Assembly: GCF_036634175.1 (NCBI RefSeq)
Contig: NZ_JAZIFX010000001.1
Location: 4,588,001 to 4,652,000 of the forward strand
DNA length: 64,000 nucleotides
Source: Streptomyces sp. P9-A2
GTDB taxonomy: Bacteria > Actinomycetota > Actinomycetes > Streptomycetales > Streptomycetaceae
Direction: 5' to 3'
Shown: in pieces, positions 16,943 to 25,015 of the stretch
Layout of the letters: the number at the start of each line of letters is the position of its first letter
How positions within the stretch are numbered: the stretch's first letter is position 1
Translations under genes and position numbers: made by a program
The notes under the pieces: generated by a model
The model's input: the letters and a program-made list of their open reading frames with translations, nothing else
What the model was told of the DNA's origin: nothing
Database searches by the model: none

Positions 16943-17923
16943 ATGGCCTCCACCGTCCTGGTCGTCACCGCACTGGAGGATGTCACCGCGGACTGGGTCG
17001 TCGCCGCGTTGAACGAGCGTGGGGTGCCCGTCGTGCGCGTCGATCCCGCCGACCTCGGACCCGCCCTGACGTTCGGCTTCCGTATCGACGCGGGCCGTCC
17101 GGCGTGGTGCGGACGACTGCATACGGCGAGCCGGGAGGTGGAGACGGGGGAGGTGGCGGCGGTGTACTACCGCCGTCCCACTCCGTACGGCACCCGGTTC
17201 GCGCATCTGCCCCGGCAGCAGCGGGAATTCGCCGTCGCCGAGGCGAGACACGGGCTCGGCGGTGTCCTGAACGCCCTGCCCGGCGCCCTGTACGTCAACC
17301 ACCCGGCCGCCGTGGCCCGTGCGGACTTCAAGCCCGCCCAGCTCCGGAGGTTCGCCGGGCTCGGGGTGAGGATTCCTCCGACACTGATCACCAACGACCC
17401 GAAGGCCGCGGAGGAGTTCGCCGCCTTCCACGGACCCGTGGTCTGCAAGACGTTCCGGGGCCTGCCCGCCGCCGACGACGGGCGCACCGGGGCGATCTGG
17501 ACCCAGCGGGTCGACCCGGAGACCTTCGACGACACGCTCACCGTGACCGCCCACCTGTTCCAGGCCGAGATCCCCAAGACCGGTGACGTACGCGTCACCG
17601 TAGTCGGCCGTCGTGTCTTCGCTCAGCAGATCGCCGCGCCCGACGGCGCGCTGGACTGGCGCCGGGGCGACTGGGACGCCCTGCTCCACGCCCCCATCAC
17701 CGTGCCGCCGCCCGTCGAGGCGGCGCTGCACGCCTACCTGACCTCGTTCGGTCTGGTCTTCGGCTGCTTCGACTTCGCGCTCACCGGCGACGGGGACGAC
17801 CCGGAACACTGGACGGCGATCGAGTGCAACCCGAACGGACAGTGGGGCTGGCTTCCCGACGCCGAGGGCATCACCGAGGCGTTCGCCGACCTCCTCACCG
17901 TGGAAAGAGAGGGCGGTTCATGA
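16943..17923 (+). CDS. tgmB: TgmB, ATP-grasp graspetide ligase
   Basis: 326 residues. The N-terminal ~110 form a pre-ATP-grasp/peptide-binding part (VLVVTALEDVTADWVVAALN), with VYYRRPTPY. The ATP-grasp fold follows (about 130-320): RADFKPAQLRRFAGLGVRIP, VVCKTFRG as ATP-binding lysine strand, DVRVTVVGRRVFA, and the metal-binding end AIECNPNGQWGWLPDAEG that is highly typical of this ligase family. It uses ATP to phosphorylate core Asp/Glu side chains and join them to Thr/Ser or Lys as macrocyclic esters or amides. Its stop overlaps the tgmC start by 4 nt. Confidence 0.94.
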   Translation: MASTVLVVTALEDVTADWVVAALNERGVPVVRVDPADLGPALTFGFRIDAGRPAWCGRLHTASREVETGEVAAVYYRRPTPYGTRFAHLPRQQREFAVAEARHGLGGVLNALPGALYVNHPAAVARADFKPAQLRRFAGLGVRIPPTLITNDPKAAEEFAAFHGPVVCKTFRGLPAADDGRTGAIWTQRVDPETFDDTLTVTAHLFQAEIPKTGDVRVTVVGRRVFAQQIAAPDGALDWRRGDWDALLHAPITVPPPVEAALHAYLTSFGLVFGCFDFALTGDGDDPEHWTAIECNPNGQWGWLPDAEGITEAFADLLTVEREGGS

Positions 17924-19131
17924 CGATGCCCGTAGACCTCGAAACCGATGCCGCGCGGCTGCGCGGAGCCATGGCGGGGGACCTTGCCGCACGCGGGTTC
18001 CTCGACGATCCGGCCTGGCGTGCGGCGGTGGAGGCGGTGCCCCGGCACCGATTCGTGCCCGGCTTCTATCTGTCCGACGCCGACGAGCGCGAGGGGCAGG
18101 GGCTGACCCGGTGGCAGCCGACCACCGCCGCGCTCGACCACGGGCGCTGGCTGGCCGCCGCGTACTCCGACGCCACGCTCATCACCCAGTTCGACGGTGA
18201 CGAACCCGACTGGGAGAACCCTGCCGAACGGTACGGAGGGGCCCCGACCTCGTCCTCCACCCTGCCCTCGCTCGTGCTGCGGATGTGGGCCGACGCCGAT
18301 GTGCGGGAGGGGCACACCGTGCTGGAGATCGGCACGGGGACGGGCTACTCGACCGCGCTCGCCTGCGAACGCCTCGGTTCCGGCGGCGTCACGAGCATCG
18401 AGGTGGACCCGCGACGGCTGGAGCGGGCCGCGAGCGCGCTGCACGCCTGCGGTTACGCGCCGACGCTCGCGGTCGCGGACGGGCTGTACGGGTACTGGCC
18501 CGAGGCTCCGTTCGACCGGATCGTCGCGGCTTGCTCCTTCCGGGCCGTGCTCCCGGCCCTGGTCGCCCAGACCCGGCCAGGCGGGAAGATCCTGCTGACG
18601 CTCTCCGGCTGGCTCTACGGGTACGCCCGCGTGCTGCTCACGGTCGCCGGGGACGGCACCGCCGAGGGGCGTCTGCTGGGCGGCACGGTCTCCTTCATGC
18701 CGGCCCGTGCGCACGCGGCACCGGCCTTCGGCAACCCTGCCCACTGGGCGGCCGGGCCGCCGGGAAGGCCGCGGGTCGCCCGGCACGGTCCCGAGCGGGT
18801 CACCGCCGCGACCGAGGAGGCCTTCCACCTGCGCTTCCTCGTGCAGAGCGCGGTGCCCGACGCGCAACTGACCACCGTCGGCGACGTCGTGCACCTGGTC
18901 GACGTGGTCAGCGGATCGGCCGCCACGCTGACCCCGGACGGCGACGGCGACGGTGGTTGGCGGGTGCGGGAGGGCGGGCCGCTCAGGCTGTGGGAAAGCG
19001 TCGAGCAGGTTCTCGACGTCTACGAATCGGCCGGGCGGCCGGAACCGGAGACCTTCACCCTGTGCGTCCACGGCGGCGGGCAGCACCTGCGGCACCCACG
19101 GTTGCCCTGCCTGTCACTGCCGTCGCCCTGA
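17920..19131 (+). CDS. tgmC: TgmC, PCMT-like methyltransferase of the graspetide cluster
   Basis: 403 residues. A protein-L-isoaspartate methyltransferase-type domain (about 20-240): the N-terminal VPRHRFVPGFYLSDAD block, then the SAM site VLEIGTGTGYSTALACERLG, SIEVDPRRLERAA and PFDRIVAACSF. A ~160-residue C-terminal extension is typical of TgmC proteins. In characterised relatives this enzyme methylates a core aspartate, which cyclises to aspartimide. It is the last gene of tgmABC and overlaps tgmB by 4 nt. Confidence 0.92.
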   Translation: MTMPVDLETDAARLRGAMAGDLAARGFLDDPAWRAAVEAVPRHRFVPGFYLSDADEREGQGLTRWQPTTAALDHGRWLAAAYSDATLITQFDGDEPDWENPAERYGGAPTSSSTLPSLVLRMWADADVREGHTVLEIGTGTGYSTALACERLGSGGVTSIEVDPRRLERAASALHACGYAPTLAVADGLYGYWPEAPFDRIVAACSFRAVLPALVAQTRPGGKILLTLSGWLYGYARVLLTVAGDGTAEGRLLGGTVSFMPARAHAAPAFGNPAHWAAGPPGRPRVARHGPERVTAATEEAFHLRFLVQSAVPDAQLTTVGDVVHLVDVVSGSAATLTPDGDGDGGWRVREGGPLRLWESVEQVLDVYESAGRPEPETFTLCVHGGGQHLRHPRLPCLSLPSP

Positions 19132-19147
19132 GGGGTGAGGACCCCGC

Positions 19148-19177
19148 GCTGCCCGGCGCCCCGCCACGCCGGGCAGC
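19148..19177 (+). terminator. tgm operon terminator
   Basis: 11-bp inverted repeat (19148-19158, 19167-19177), loop CCCCGCCA, 17 nt after the tgmC stop; it touches the second copy of the 124-nt element. Confidence 0.65.
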
Positions 19178-19296
19178 CCGGACGGAACCGGGCACACCAC
19201 GGACAGCCGCCGGTCGCACGGGCCACTCGCCTTCACAGCGGGCGCGCGAGAGAACACGCTGAGTGACGTGAATCGAGAAACCGTCGCACCGCGCGC
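19173..19296. repeat. 124-nt duplicated upstream element, copy 2
   Basis: Partner of 16464-16587. It is the native-looking copy because it runs directly into the GTG start (19268) and first ten codons of the ATPase gene. Confidence 0.75.
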
Positions 19297-19690
19297 CCCA
19301 CTCCACCAGTTCACCGTGCCGCTCTCCGCCACCCGCCGGGGTGCCCGTCTCGCCCGCCTGCTCGCCGCCGAGCAACTGGACGCCTGGGGGCTGCCGTTGG
19401 ACCCGGACCGGCTTATCGTCGCCGAACTCGCCACGAACGCCGTCGTGCACGGCCGTGTCCCCGGCCGGGGCTTCCGGCTCACTCTTACGGTCGCAGCGCA
19501 CGGGGTGCTACGCATCGAGGTGACCGACCCCGGGGGCGAGGGTCTACCCACGAGCTGGAACGCTCCCTCGGAACCTGCCGAGTCCGGCTACGGCCTGCTA
19601 CTGGTCGAGGAGTTGGCCGACCGCTGGGGCGTACGCAGTGGTCCGGTGCCGGCCAAGACGGTGTGGGCGGAGCTGGGCCTCGACCGGTGA
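19268..19690 (+). CDS. anti-sigma-factor-like ATP-binding protein (HATPase_c_2)
   Basis: 140 residues, a single GHKL ATPase domain: N-box VAELATNAVVHG, G1 box IEVTDPGGEG, G2 box SGYGLLLVEELADRWG. Streptomyces encodes many such SpoIIAB/RsbW-like serine kinase relatives beside DUF397/XRE regulators. It would bind ATP and act on a partner, presumably a sigma/anti-anti-sigma or the XRE system. Start GTG 19268 is supported by the promoter element ending there and by the matching remnant at 16560. No strong ribosome-binding site is seen. Confidence 0.88.
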   Translation: MNRETVAPRAPLHQFTVPLSATRRGARLARLLAAEQLDAWGLPLDPDRLIVAELATNAVVHGRVPGRGFRLTLTVAAHGVLRIEVTDPGGEGLPTSWNAPSEPAESGYGLLLVEELADRWGVRSGPVPAKTVWAELGLDR

Positions 19691-20222
19691 CCGATACTCC
19701 GTCAGCCGCGCGTACCCGATGTGCACCACGTCGTACACGGCGGCTCGTGCGGGTGACCGTGACCAGGCGCTGTCGATGATCGAAGAGGCCATGCGTGCTG
19801 CCCGTGATCTACCCGCCGTAGCGTCGGCCGGTCGTCTTTTCTCCATCACTCCGGCCTCCGTAAGGCTGTACCAAGTGGGTGTCCATTGGGCACTCGGTGA
19901 CGCCGGAGCCGCGATCAGAGCAGGTGAACAGCTCCGCCAGGAACAGTTCACCACCGCGGAACGACAGGGACGCCTGCACACCGACATGGCCCGCGCCTGG
20001 TGGCAGTGGGGGAAGCCCGAGCAGACCGCGCGGTCTCTGTTGGAGGCCTTCCGTGTGACGCCCGCGGAGGTGCGGGACCGGCCCAGCATGCGAGCGATCG
20101 TCAGGGAGCTGTATCGCGCACACTCTCGTGTCAGCGGCGTTCGTGAACTGTCCCACGTGGTCCTCGTCGAAGAGCCTCGGACCGGAGCCGGTATGCGCGT
20201 GTTCCGAGGGCCGGAAGGCTGA
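19691..20222 (+). pseudogene. C-terminal relic of an XRE/TPR transcriptional regulator
   Basis: Directly after the ATPase stop, a frame without a good start reads RAGDRDQALSMIEEAMRAAR, ITPASVRLYQVGVHWALGDA, RLHTDMARAWWQWGKPEQTA and ends at 20222. This is the TPR-like C-terminal half of a large Streptomyces helix-turn-helix regulator family. The DNA-binding N-terminus is absent, so the gene is truncated, probably by the rearrangement that produced this locus. Confidence 0.7.
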
Positions 20223-20313
20223 GCTTCGGGCCGGCGAAAAGCCATCGCGCTCGGGCGGTCATTGGTGGAGACGTGGTGCGAGGGCTGTTCCCGATGACAA
20301 TTCCCTTCCCGGC

Positions 20314-20832
20314 TCAGCGGCAGAGGGCGGCGATGTCCTCGGCGAAGGTCGGGAACTCGGCGCGGGCCTCGGCGATGATGGCGTGGGCCGGGCGGCGAGG
20401 GGTGGTGGCGTGGCGTTCGGCGAGTGCGGTGAGGGCCGCGTCGGGGCGTGACGCGTCGACCCCGAACAGCACGGCCTCCAAGGGGCCGTAGCCGTCGGCC
20501 AGCATCCACAGGAAGTCGGACAGGTTCCCGGCGACCACGCCGCACTCGCCCTCCGAGCTCATGAACACCACGGGCTGCTCGGCGAGGGGCCGGCCGGACC
20601 GTCCGTACCAGAGGGCCGCGAGGCCGCCGGTGCCGTCCTGGCCGAACAGCCGGTAGGCGTCGCCGTCGAGCTCGGGGTTCCCGGTCCACTGGCGCAGCCG
20701 GTCGGTGGTCTCCTCGGCCGAGGAGAAGGTGTCGTAGGGCTCGAAGTCGATTCCGTTTCCGTCGTCGTAGTCGAACTCGACGCGGGCCACGTCGGCGAGG
20801 CCGGGCGGAAGGCGGCGGTCGTCACCGGTCAT
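20314..20832 (-). CDS. SMI1/KNR4 (SUKH)-like protein, weakly assigned
   Basis: 172 residues, acidic and soluble. Visible features: VEFDYDDGNGIDFEPYDTF, FGQDGTGGLAALWYGR, VVFMSSEGECGVVAGNLSDF and LLADGYGPLEAVLFG-type strands. The 'GQDGTGGLAALW...VVF.SSEGE.GVVA.NL.DFL..LADG' pattern is that of SUKH/SMI1-KNR4-like immunity or housekeeping proteins in Streptomyces. Start ATG 20832; a GTG 9 nt upstream is also possible and neither has a clear ribosome-binding site. No toxin gene is next to it, so an immunity role is unproven. Confidence 0.65.
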   Translation of the reverse strand: MTGDDRRLPPGLADVARVEFDYDDGNGIDFEPYDTFSSAEETTDRLRQWTGNPELDGDAYRLFGQDGTGGLAALWYGRSGRPLAEQPVVFMSSEGECGVVAGNLSDFLWMLADGYGPLEAVLFGVDASRPDAALTALAERHATTPRRPAHAIIAEARAEFPTFAEDIAALCR

Positions 20833-21130
20833 CTCGTTCACGGGCGTACCGTAGCCGCCCGCACTGACATTCGGCCGTCGCGCAGGTGTCCCGGGCGGGC
20901 GGCTCACCGGCGCCGGGAAACGCACCCCCGCCTCTTCCCGCGATCCCCACGCCCTCGCCGGGCGCGGCGGCGAGCACGGGCGGTGCTCACCGCCCGCACC
21001 CCTTCCAGGACTGTGACGGCTGCGGACGGGTTTTCCGCGCCCCGGAACCGGGCCACCGCCGTGACTGCCGGTCCGGCCCGAGGGCAATGAGCGAGGGTGC
21101 GTGCGCGGCCTGAGCACATGCCCTGCGACG

Positions 21131-21224
21131 GGGACCCGGACCGGACCGGACCGGACCGGGGCCGGGTCCGGACCGGACCGGGGCCGGGGCCGGACCGGAC
21201 CGGGGCCGGGGCCGGACCGGCACA
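21131..21224. repeat. GGACC/GGGCC simple-sequence tract between helR and the SUKH gene
   Basis: Nearly pure alternation of CCGGACCGGACC and GGGGCCGGGGCC units. It lies in a 418-nt gap (20833-21250) with no gene. Being just past the helR stop, its transcript could fold and end transcription. Confidence 0.8.
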
Positions 21225-21250
21225 GGTGGTCCGGCCGAGGGAGCGGAGCG

Positions 21251-23428
21251 CTAGGAAGTGAGGACGACCAGTTGCTGGGTCGCCCGGGTCATCGCCACGT
21301 AGCGGTCGACCGCTCCCTCGATGCCCTTGCCGAACCTGTCCGGGTCGACGAGGACCACCAGGTCGAACTCCAGGCCCTTCGACAGTTCCGGGGTCAGGGA
21401 CCGGATGCGGGACGTCGAACGGAACGAGGGGTCGCCGATGACGCAGGCGATTCCGTTGCCGTCGGCGTGGGCGTCGAGCCAGGTGGCGAGGATCGTCTCC
21501 AGGTCGGAGACCGGGCCGTGGACGACGGGGAGGCCGCCCGCGCGGATGGAGGTCGGGACGTTGGCGTCCGGGAGGGCGGCGCGGATGACCGGCTCGGCTT
21601 CCGCCATCACCTCTTGCGGTGTGCGGTAGTTGATGTTCAGGGAGGCGACGTCGATGCGGTCGAGGCCGATGCGCCGGAGCCGTTCCTGCCATGATTCCGT
21701 GAAGCCGTGCCGGGCCTGGGCGCGGTCTCCGACGATGGTGAAGCTGCGGGACGGGCAGCGCAGGAGCAGCATCTGCCATTCCGCGTCGGTGAGTTCCTGG
21801 GCCTCGTCCACCACGACATGCGCGAACGGGCCCGCGAGCACGTCCGGTTCGGGGGTGGGCAGGGCGCTCCTGTCGATCAGGCTGTCCCGCAGGTCCTGGC
21901 CGTGCAGCATGGTCACCGCGCCCTCGCCGTCGTCGTCGGAGGCGATGACGTTGTCGATGACGCCGGCCATGCGTTCGCGCTGGGCGGCGACGGAGGCGTC
22001 GTGGCGGCGCTTGCGCAGGGACGACTTCGGGTCGCCGAGCCGCTGCCGGGCCGCGTCCAGGAGCGGGAGGTCGGACACCGTCCAGGACTGGGCGTCCTCG
22101 CCCCCGCGCCGCAGGCGCTCGACCTCGTCGGGTCCGAGCCAGGGGGCGCACATGCGCAGGTAGGCGGGGACCGACCACAGGTCGGAGACGATGTCGGTGG
22201 GTTCGAGGAGCGGCCAGTGGTCGTTGAGGGTCTTGACCAGTTCGTGGTGGGCGCGCAGTGCCCGCTGGAGCAGGTTCGGCGGGACGTCGTCGCCGTGTTT
22301 GTCCCCGAGGATCGTGACCAGCTCGTCCCAGATCTGCTCGCGCGCCTCATTGTGCGGGGTGCCGGGTTCGACCGCCTGGAACGCCTCGGCCCAGTCCTCG
22401 ACGGTCAGGGGGACGGAAGCCCAGGGGGTGGTCACCGTCATGCCCCGGACGGGCGGGTCCTCGTAGAACCGTACGGCCGTCTCGATCGCCCTCACCATGT
22501 CCACGGACGACTTCAGGCGGGCCGCCTCCGGGTCGGTCTCGGCCGCCGCCCCGGCCCCCTCGGGGACGAGGTCGCGCAGGGTGCAGGTCTGCACGCCCTC
22601 CTCGCCGAGGCTGGGCAGGACGTCGGCGACGTACGCCAGGTACGGCTGGTGCGGGCCGACGAACAGCACGCCGCCCCGGCGGTGACCGAGGCGGGGGTCG
22701 GAGTAGAGCAGGTACGCGGAGCGGTGCAGGGCGACGACGGTCTTGCCCGTTCCCGGGCCGCCGTCGACGACCAGGGCGCCGCGCGAGCCCGCGCGGATGA
22801 TGGCGTCCTGGTCGGCCTGGATGGTGCCGAGCACGTCCCGCATCCGGGCCGACCGGTCGCCGCCCAGGCTGGCGACGAAGGCGGAGTGGTCGTCGAGCGC
22901 GGCGGCGTGCCCTTCGAGGCCGTCGGCGGTGAACACCTCGTCCCAGTAGTCGTTGATCCGGCCGCCGGTCCACCGGTACCTGCGGCGGCTCGCCAGCCCC
23001 ATCGGATCGGCGTGGGTCGCCGCGAAGAACGGCTCCGCCGCGGGGGAACGCCAGTCGAGCAGCAGGCGGCGGCCCGTGCTGTCGGTGAGGCCGAGGCGTC
23101 CGATGTACACGGGCTCGGGGTCGTCCGCGCTCACGATGTGCCCCAGGCACAGGTCCAGGCCGAAGCGGCGCAGGGCGCGCAGACGGGCGGAGAGCCGGTG
23201 CACCTCCAGGTCCCGGTCCATCGCCTCCCGCCCCACGCCGCCGGGCGCCCTGAGCGTGGCGTCCCGGAGGTCGGACAGCTCGGCGATCGCCTGCTCCAGG
23301 CTCTCCGCGATGGCCGCGAAGTGCGCCTCGTCGCCGGAGATCAGCTTCGGGTCGGCCTTCGCGGAAAGACGCCCGGGGAGATCGAACACGCTGGTAGGGC
23401 TGATGGTCGGGTGGTTAATCGGCTTCAC
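21251..23428 (-). CDS. helR: HelR-type RNA polymerase recycling motor ATPase (rifamycin protection)
   Basis: About 725 residues of UvrD/HelD-like superfamily 1 fold without DNA-helicase context. An N-terminal coiled arm (AHFAAIAESLEQAIAELSDL) is followed by RRLLLDWRSPAAEPFF, Walker A GGPGTGKTVV at about 222, Walker B VVVDEAQELTDAEW, TIVGDRAQ, NINYRTPQEVM and motif VI YVAMTRATQQLVVL. HelR proteins enter the RNA polymerase channels, release stalled polymerase and displace rifamycins. Identification is supported by a rifamycin-associated element just upstream. Start GTG 23428 (VKPINHPTIS) is chosen because the earlier in-frame start at 23500 lies beyond that element; no ribosome-binding site is obvious. 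Confidence 0.9.
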   Translation of the reverse strand: MKPINHPTISPTSVFDLPGRLSAKADPKLISGDEAHFAAIAESLEQAIAELSDLRDATLRAPGGVGREAMDRDLEVHRLSARLRALRRFGLDLCLGHIVSADDPEPVYIGRLGLTDSTGRRLLLDWRSPAAEPFFAATHADPMGLASRRRYRWTGGRINDYWDEVFTADGLEGHAAALDDHSAFVASLGGDRSARMRDVLGTIQADQDAIIRAGSRGALVVDGGPGTGKTVVALHRSAYLLYSDPRLGHRRGGVLFVGPHQPYLAYVADVLPSLGEEGVQTCTLRDLVPEGAGAAAETDPEAARLKSSVDMVRAIETAVRFYEDPPVRGMTVTTPWASVPLTVEDWAEAFQAVEPGTPHNEAREQIWDELVTILGDKHGDDVPPNLLQRALRAHHELVKTLNDHWPLLEPTDIVSDLWSVPAYLRMCAPWLGPDEVERLRRGGEDAQSWTVSDLPLLDAARQRLGDPKSSLRKRRHDASVAAQRERMAGVIDNVIASDDDGEGAVTMLHGQDLRDSLIDRSALPTPEPDVLAGPFAHVVVDEAQELTDAEWQMLLLRCPSRSFTIVGDRAQARHGFTESWQERLRRIGLDRIDVASLNINYRTPQEVMAEAEPVIRAALPDANVPTSIRAGGLPVVHGPVSDLETILATWLDAHADGNGIACVIGDPSFRSTSRIRSLTPELSKGLEFDLVVLVDPDRFGKGIEGAVDRYVAMTRATQQLVVLTS

Positions 23429-23452
23429 GAGGATCGATTCTGCGCCATGCCG

Positions 23453-23472
23453 GGGGCCTTGCCGCAAGCCCC
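23453..23472. promoter_or_regulatory. rifamycin-associated element (RAE) of helR
   Basis: The 20-bp imperfect palindrome GGGGCCTTGCCGCAAGCCCC (its complement reads GGGGCTTGCGGCAAGGCCCC) lies 25 nt before the helR start. It matches the published RAE motif that makes actinobacterial rifamycin-resistance genes inducible by rifamycins. Matched from memory. Confidence 0.88.
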
Positions 23473-23900
23473 CCGGTGCGCTATACGTTGAGAGTGGCAA
23501 GGAGTGGGTTCGCCTCCTTGCCTTTTTGCCGTCTTCTTGCCGCCCTCTCGCGGCGCTTCCTCGCCGGCCCTCGTCGCCGCCTCGATCGTCACCGCGGGTG
23601 GGCCGGCTCTCCTCACCATGGCGCGGTGTCTCGGCGTGCCTCCTGCGCTCACGTCCTTCAGCGCTCGCTCGACGCCTTTGGGCAAGGTGCGCTCTTCGGC
23701 ACCGGGGCCGTAGTTCGGGACCGGTCCGGCAACGCTTGCCGCTCCTGTCCCTGCGGAACCGGGTTGAGGAAAGGCCTCCACCCCCCGTGCCCCGTCGGCT
23801 CTGTTACTCACTTTCGGGTGAACGGCAGGGTGGCGCGCGTGGTGGCGCACCAGGGCGCGACTCTGGCTGAAATGCGACGGACCTGGGCAGGTCACGGGTC

Positions 23901-23981
23901 GATGCGTGACGCATCTATTCGAACTATGTAATCGAATGATATATGTGCATTCGGCAACCGAGTATTGCGGACATGTCCGCA
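23901..23981. promoter_or_regulatory. AT-rich patch with three palindromes upstream of the lamin-tail gene
   Basis: Within 81 nt: GATGCGT-G-ACGCATC (23901-23915), ATTCGA..TCGAAT (23917-23937) and the perfect 16-bp palindrome TGCGGACATGTCCGCA (23966-23981). Base composition is clearly AT-richer than the neighbours. It probably carries promoter and operator of the gene at 24130. The remaining gap 23473-24129 has frames but no gene I can support. Confidence 0.5.
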
Positions 23982-24129
23982 TTACGTCTCCAGTGGGGGA
24001 ACTTCCTACGAAAGGACCCGCTACGGCGGCAGAGTGTGGGACCTCGGCAGTCAGCCGGGACGTACCACTCGGAGAGCGCCGCCCGTCCCTAAGCCGGGTG
24101 GGCCGGCGCACGAATACGAAGGGGACCAC

Positions 24130-24717
24130 GTGTCTGCTTCTTCCGCCGCTCGCCGTCTGACCGCTGTCGCCCTGGTGACCGGTTCCGTCGTGGCGGCCGC
24201 CGCCCTGCCGGCGTCCGCCGACCAGGACAGGGGCCCCGACCGTCAGCGGGTCGTCATCAGCGACGTCCAGTACAACGCTCCCGGCCCGGACAACCGCGGC
24301 AACCGTTCGCTGAACGGCGAGTGGGTGAACATCACCAACCGGTCCCGCCAGAGCGTCGACCTGAAGGGCTGGACCCTGCGCAACAGCGACGGCGACAGGT
24401 ACACCTTCCGCCACCTGCGGTTGAACGGCCGCTCGACGGTCAAGGTCCACACGGGAGCCGGCCGTGACACCCGCCACGACGTCTACCAGGACCGCCGCAA
24501 TCACATCTGGGACAACCGCTCCGACCGGGCCACCCTGTCGAACCGCCGTGGCTCGGTCGTCGACACCGAGAGCTGGGGCCGTTTCCGCGGCAACGACCGC
24601 GACGACCGCCGTAACGACCGCGGCGACGACCGCCGTAACGACCGCGACGACCGCCGTAACGACCGCGGCGACGACCGTAACGACCGCGGTAACGACCGTG
24701 GTCACCAGCAGCGCTGA
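24130..24717 (+). CDS. secreted lamin-tail-domain (LTD) protein with basic/acidic repeat tail
   Basis: 195 residues. Signal peptide (ARRLTAVALVTGSVVAAAAL, cleavage after PASA near residue 30), then one LTD beta-sandwich (about 38-150: RVVISDVQYNAPGPD, EWVNITNRSRQSVDLKGW, TVKVHTGAGRDTR, IWDNRSDRATLSN). The ~40-residue C-terminus alternates NDRG, DDRR and RND units. LTD proteins occur in Streptomyces as secreted calcium- or surface-associated proteins of unknown role. Start GTG 24130 gives the correct signal peptide. A terminator follows 11 nt after the stop. Confidence 0.88.
   Translation: MSASSAARRLTAVALVTGSVVAAAALPASADQDRGPDRQRVVISDVQYNAPGPDNRGNRSLNGEWVNITNRSRQSVDLKGWTLRNSDGDRYTFRHLRLNGRSTVKVHTGAGRDTRHDVYQDRRNHIWDNRSDRATLSNRRGSVVDTESWGRFRGNDRDDRRNDRGDDRRNDRDDRRNDRGDDRNDRGNDRGHQQR
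24592..24705 (+). repeat. in-gene repeat encoding NDRG/DDRR units
   Basis: GACGACCGC and AACGACCGC units alternate, giving the repetitive charged tail of the LTD protein. Unit number is likely to vary between strains. Confidence 0.8.
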
Positions 24718-24728
24718 TTCACCGTCCC

Positions 24729-24765
24729 GAGGGCGTGTCACGGCAGCCGGCCGTGACACGCCCTC
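24729..24765 (+). terminator. terminator of the lamin-tail gene
   Basis: Perfect 16-bp arms 24729-24744 and 24750-24765, 5-nt loop. Confidence 0.85.
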
Positions 24766-24954
24766 CGGCGTTCCTCCGTTCCTCGGGGCCGGCCTGCGCG
24801 GCGGGCCCCGACGGCCCGTTCAGCGCCGTGAGGAGTCCATGCCGAGGGGCAGGTCGGCCCACGCGACGGCGCGGTGCCCCGGGCGTGCTTCCCACCCTCA
24901 TGGTGTGGACCAGGAACCGGACCGAGCCGCCTGGTCGCACTGCTGAGGTGCGAC

Positions 24955-24997
24955 GACCGCTCCCGGCCCGAACTCACTGACCGGGCCGGGAGCGGTC
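24955..24997 (-). terminator. terminator of the aldehyde dehydrogenase gene
   Basis: Perfect 16-bp arms 24955-24970 and 24982-24997, 11-nt loop, 18 nt downstream of the minus-strand stop at 25016. The stretch 24766-24954 holds no gene. Confidence 0.85.
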
Positions 24998-25015
24998 GGC
25001 GGTGCGCGTGAAGCC

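Noticed and set aside
21707..23491. 594-residue plus-strand frame opposite helR
   Set aside because: No recognisable motif; helR on the other strand has all superfamily 1 motifs.
23476..23931. Plus-strand frame upstream of the lamin-tail gene
   Set aside because: Arg/Ser-rich, runs through the RAE, no ribosome-binding site or domain.
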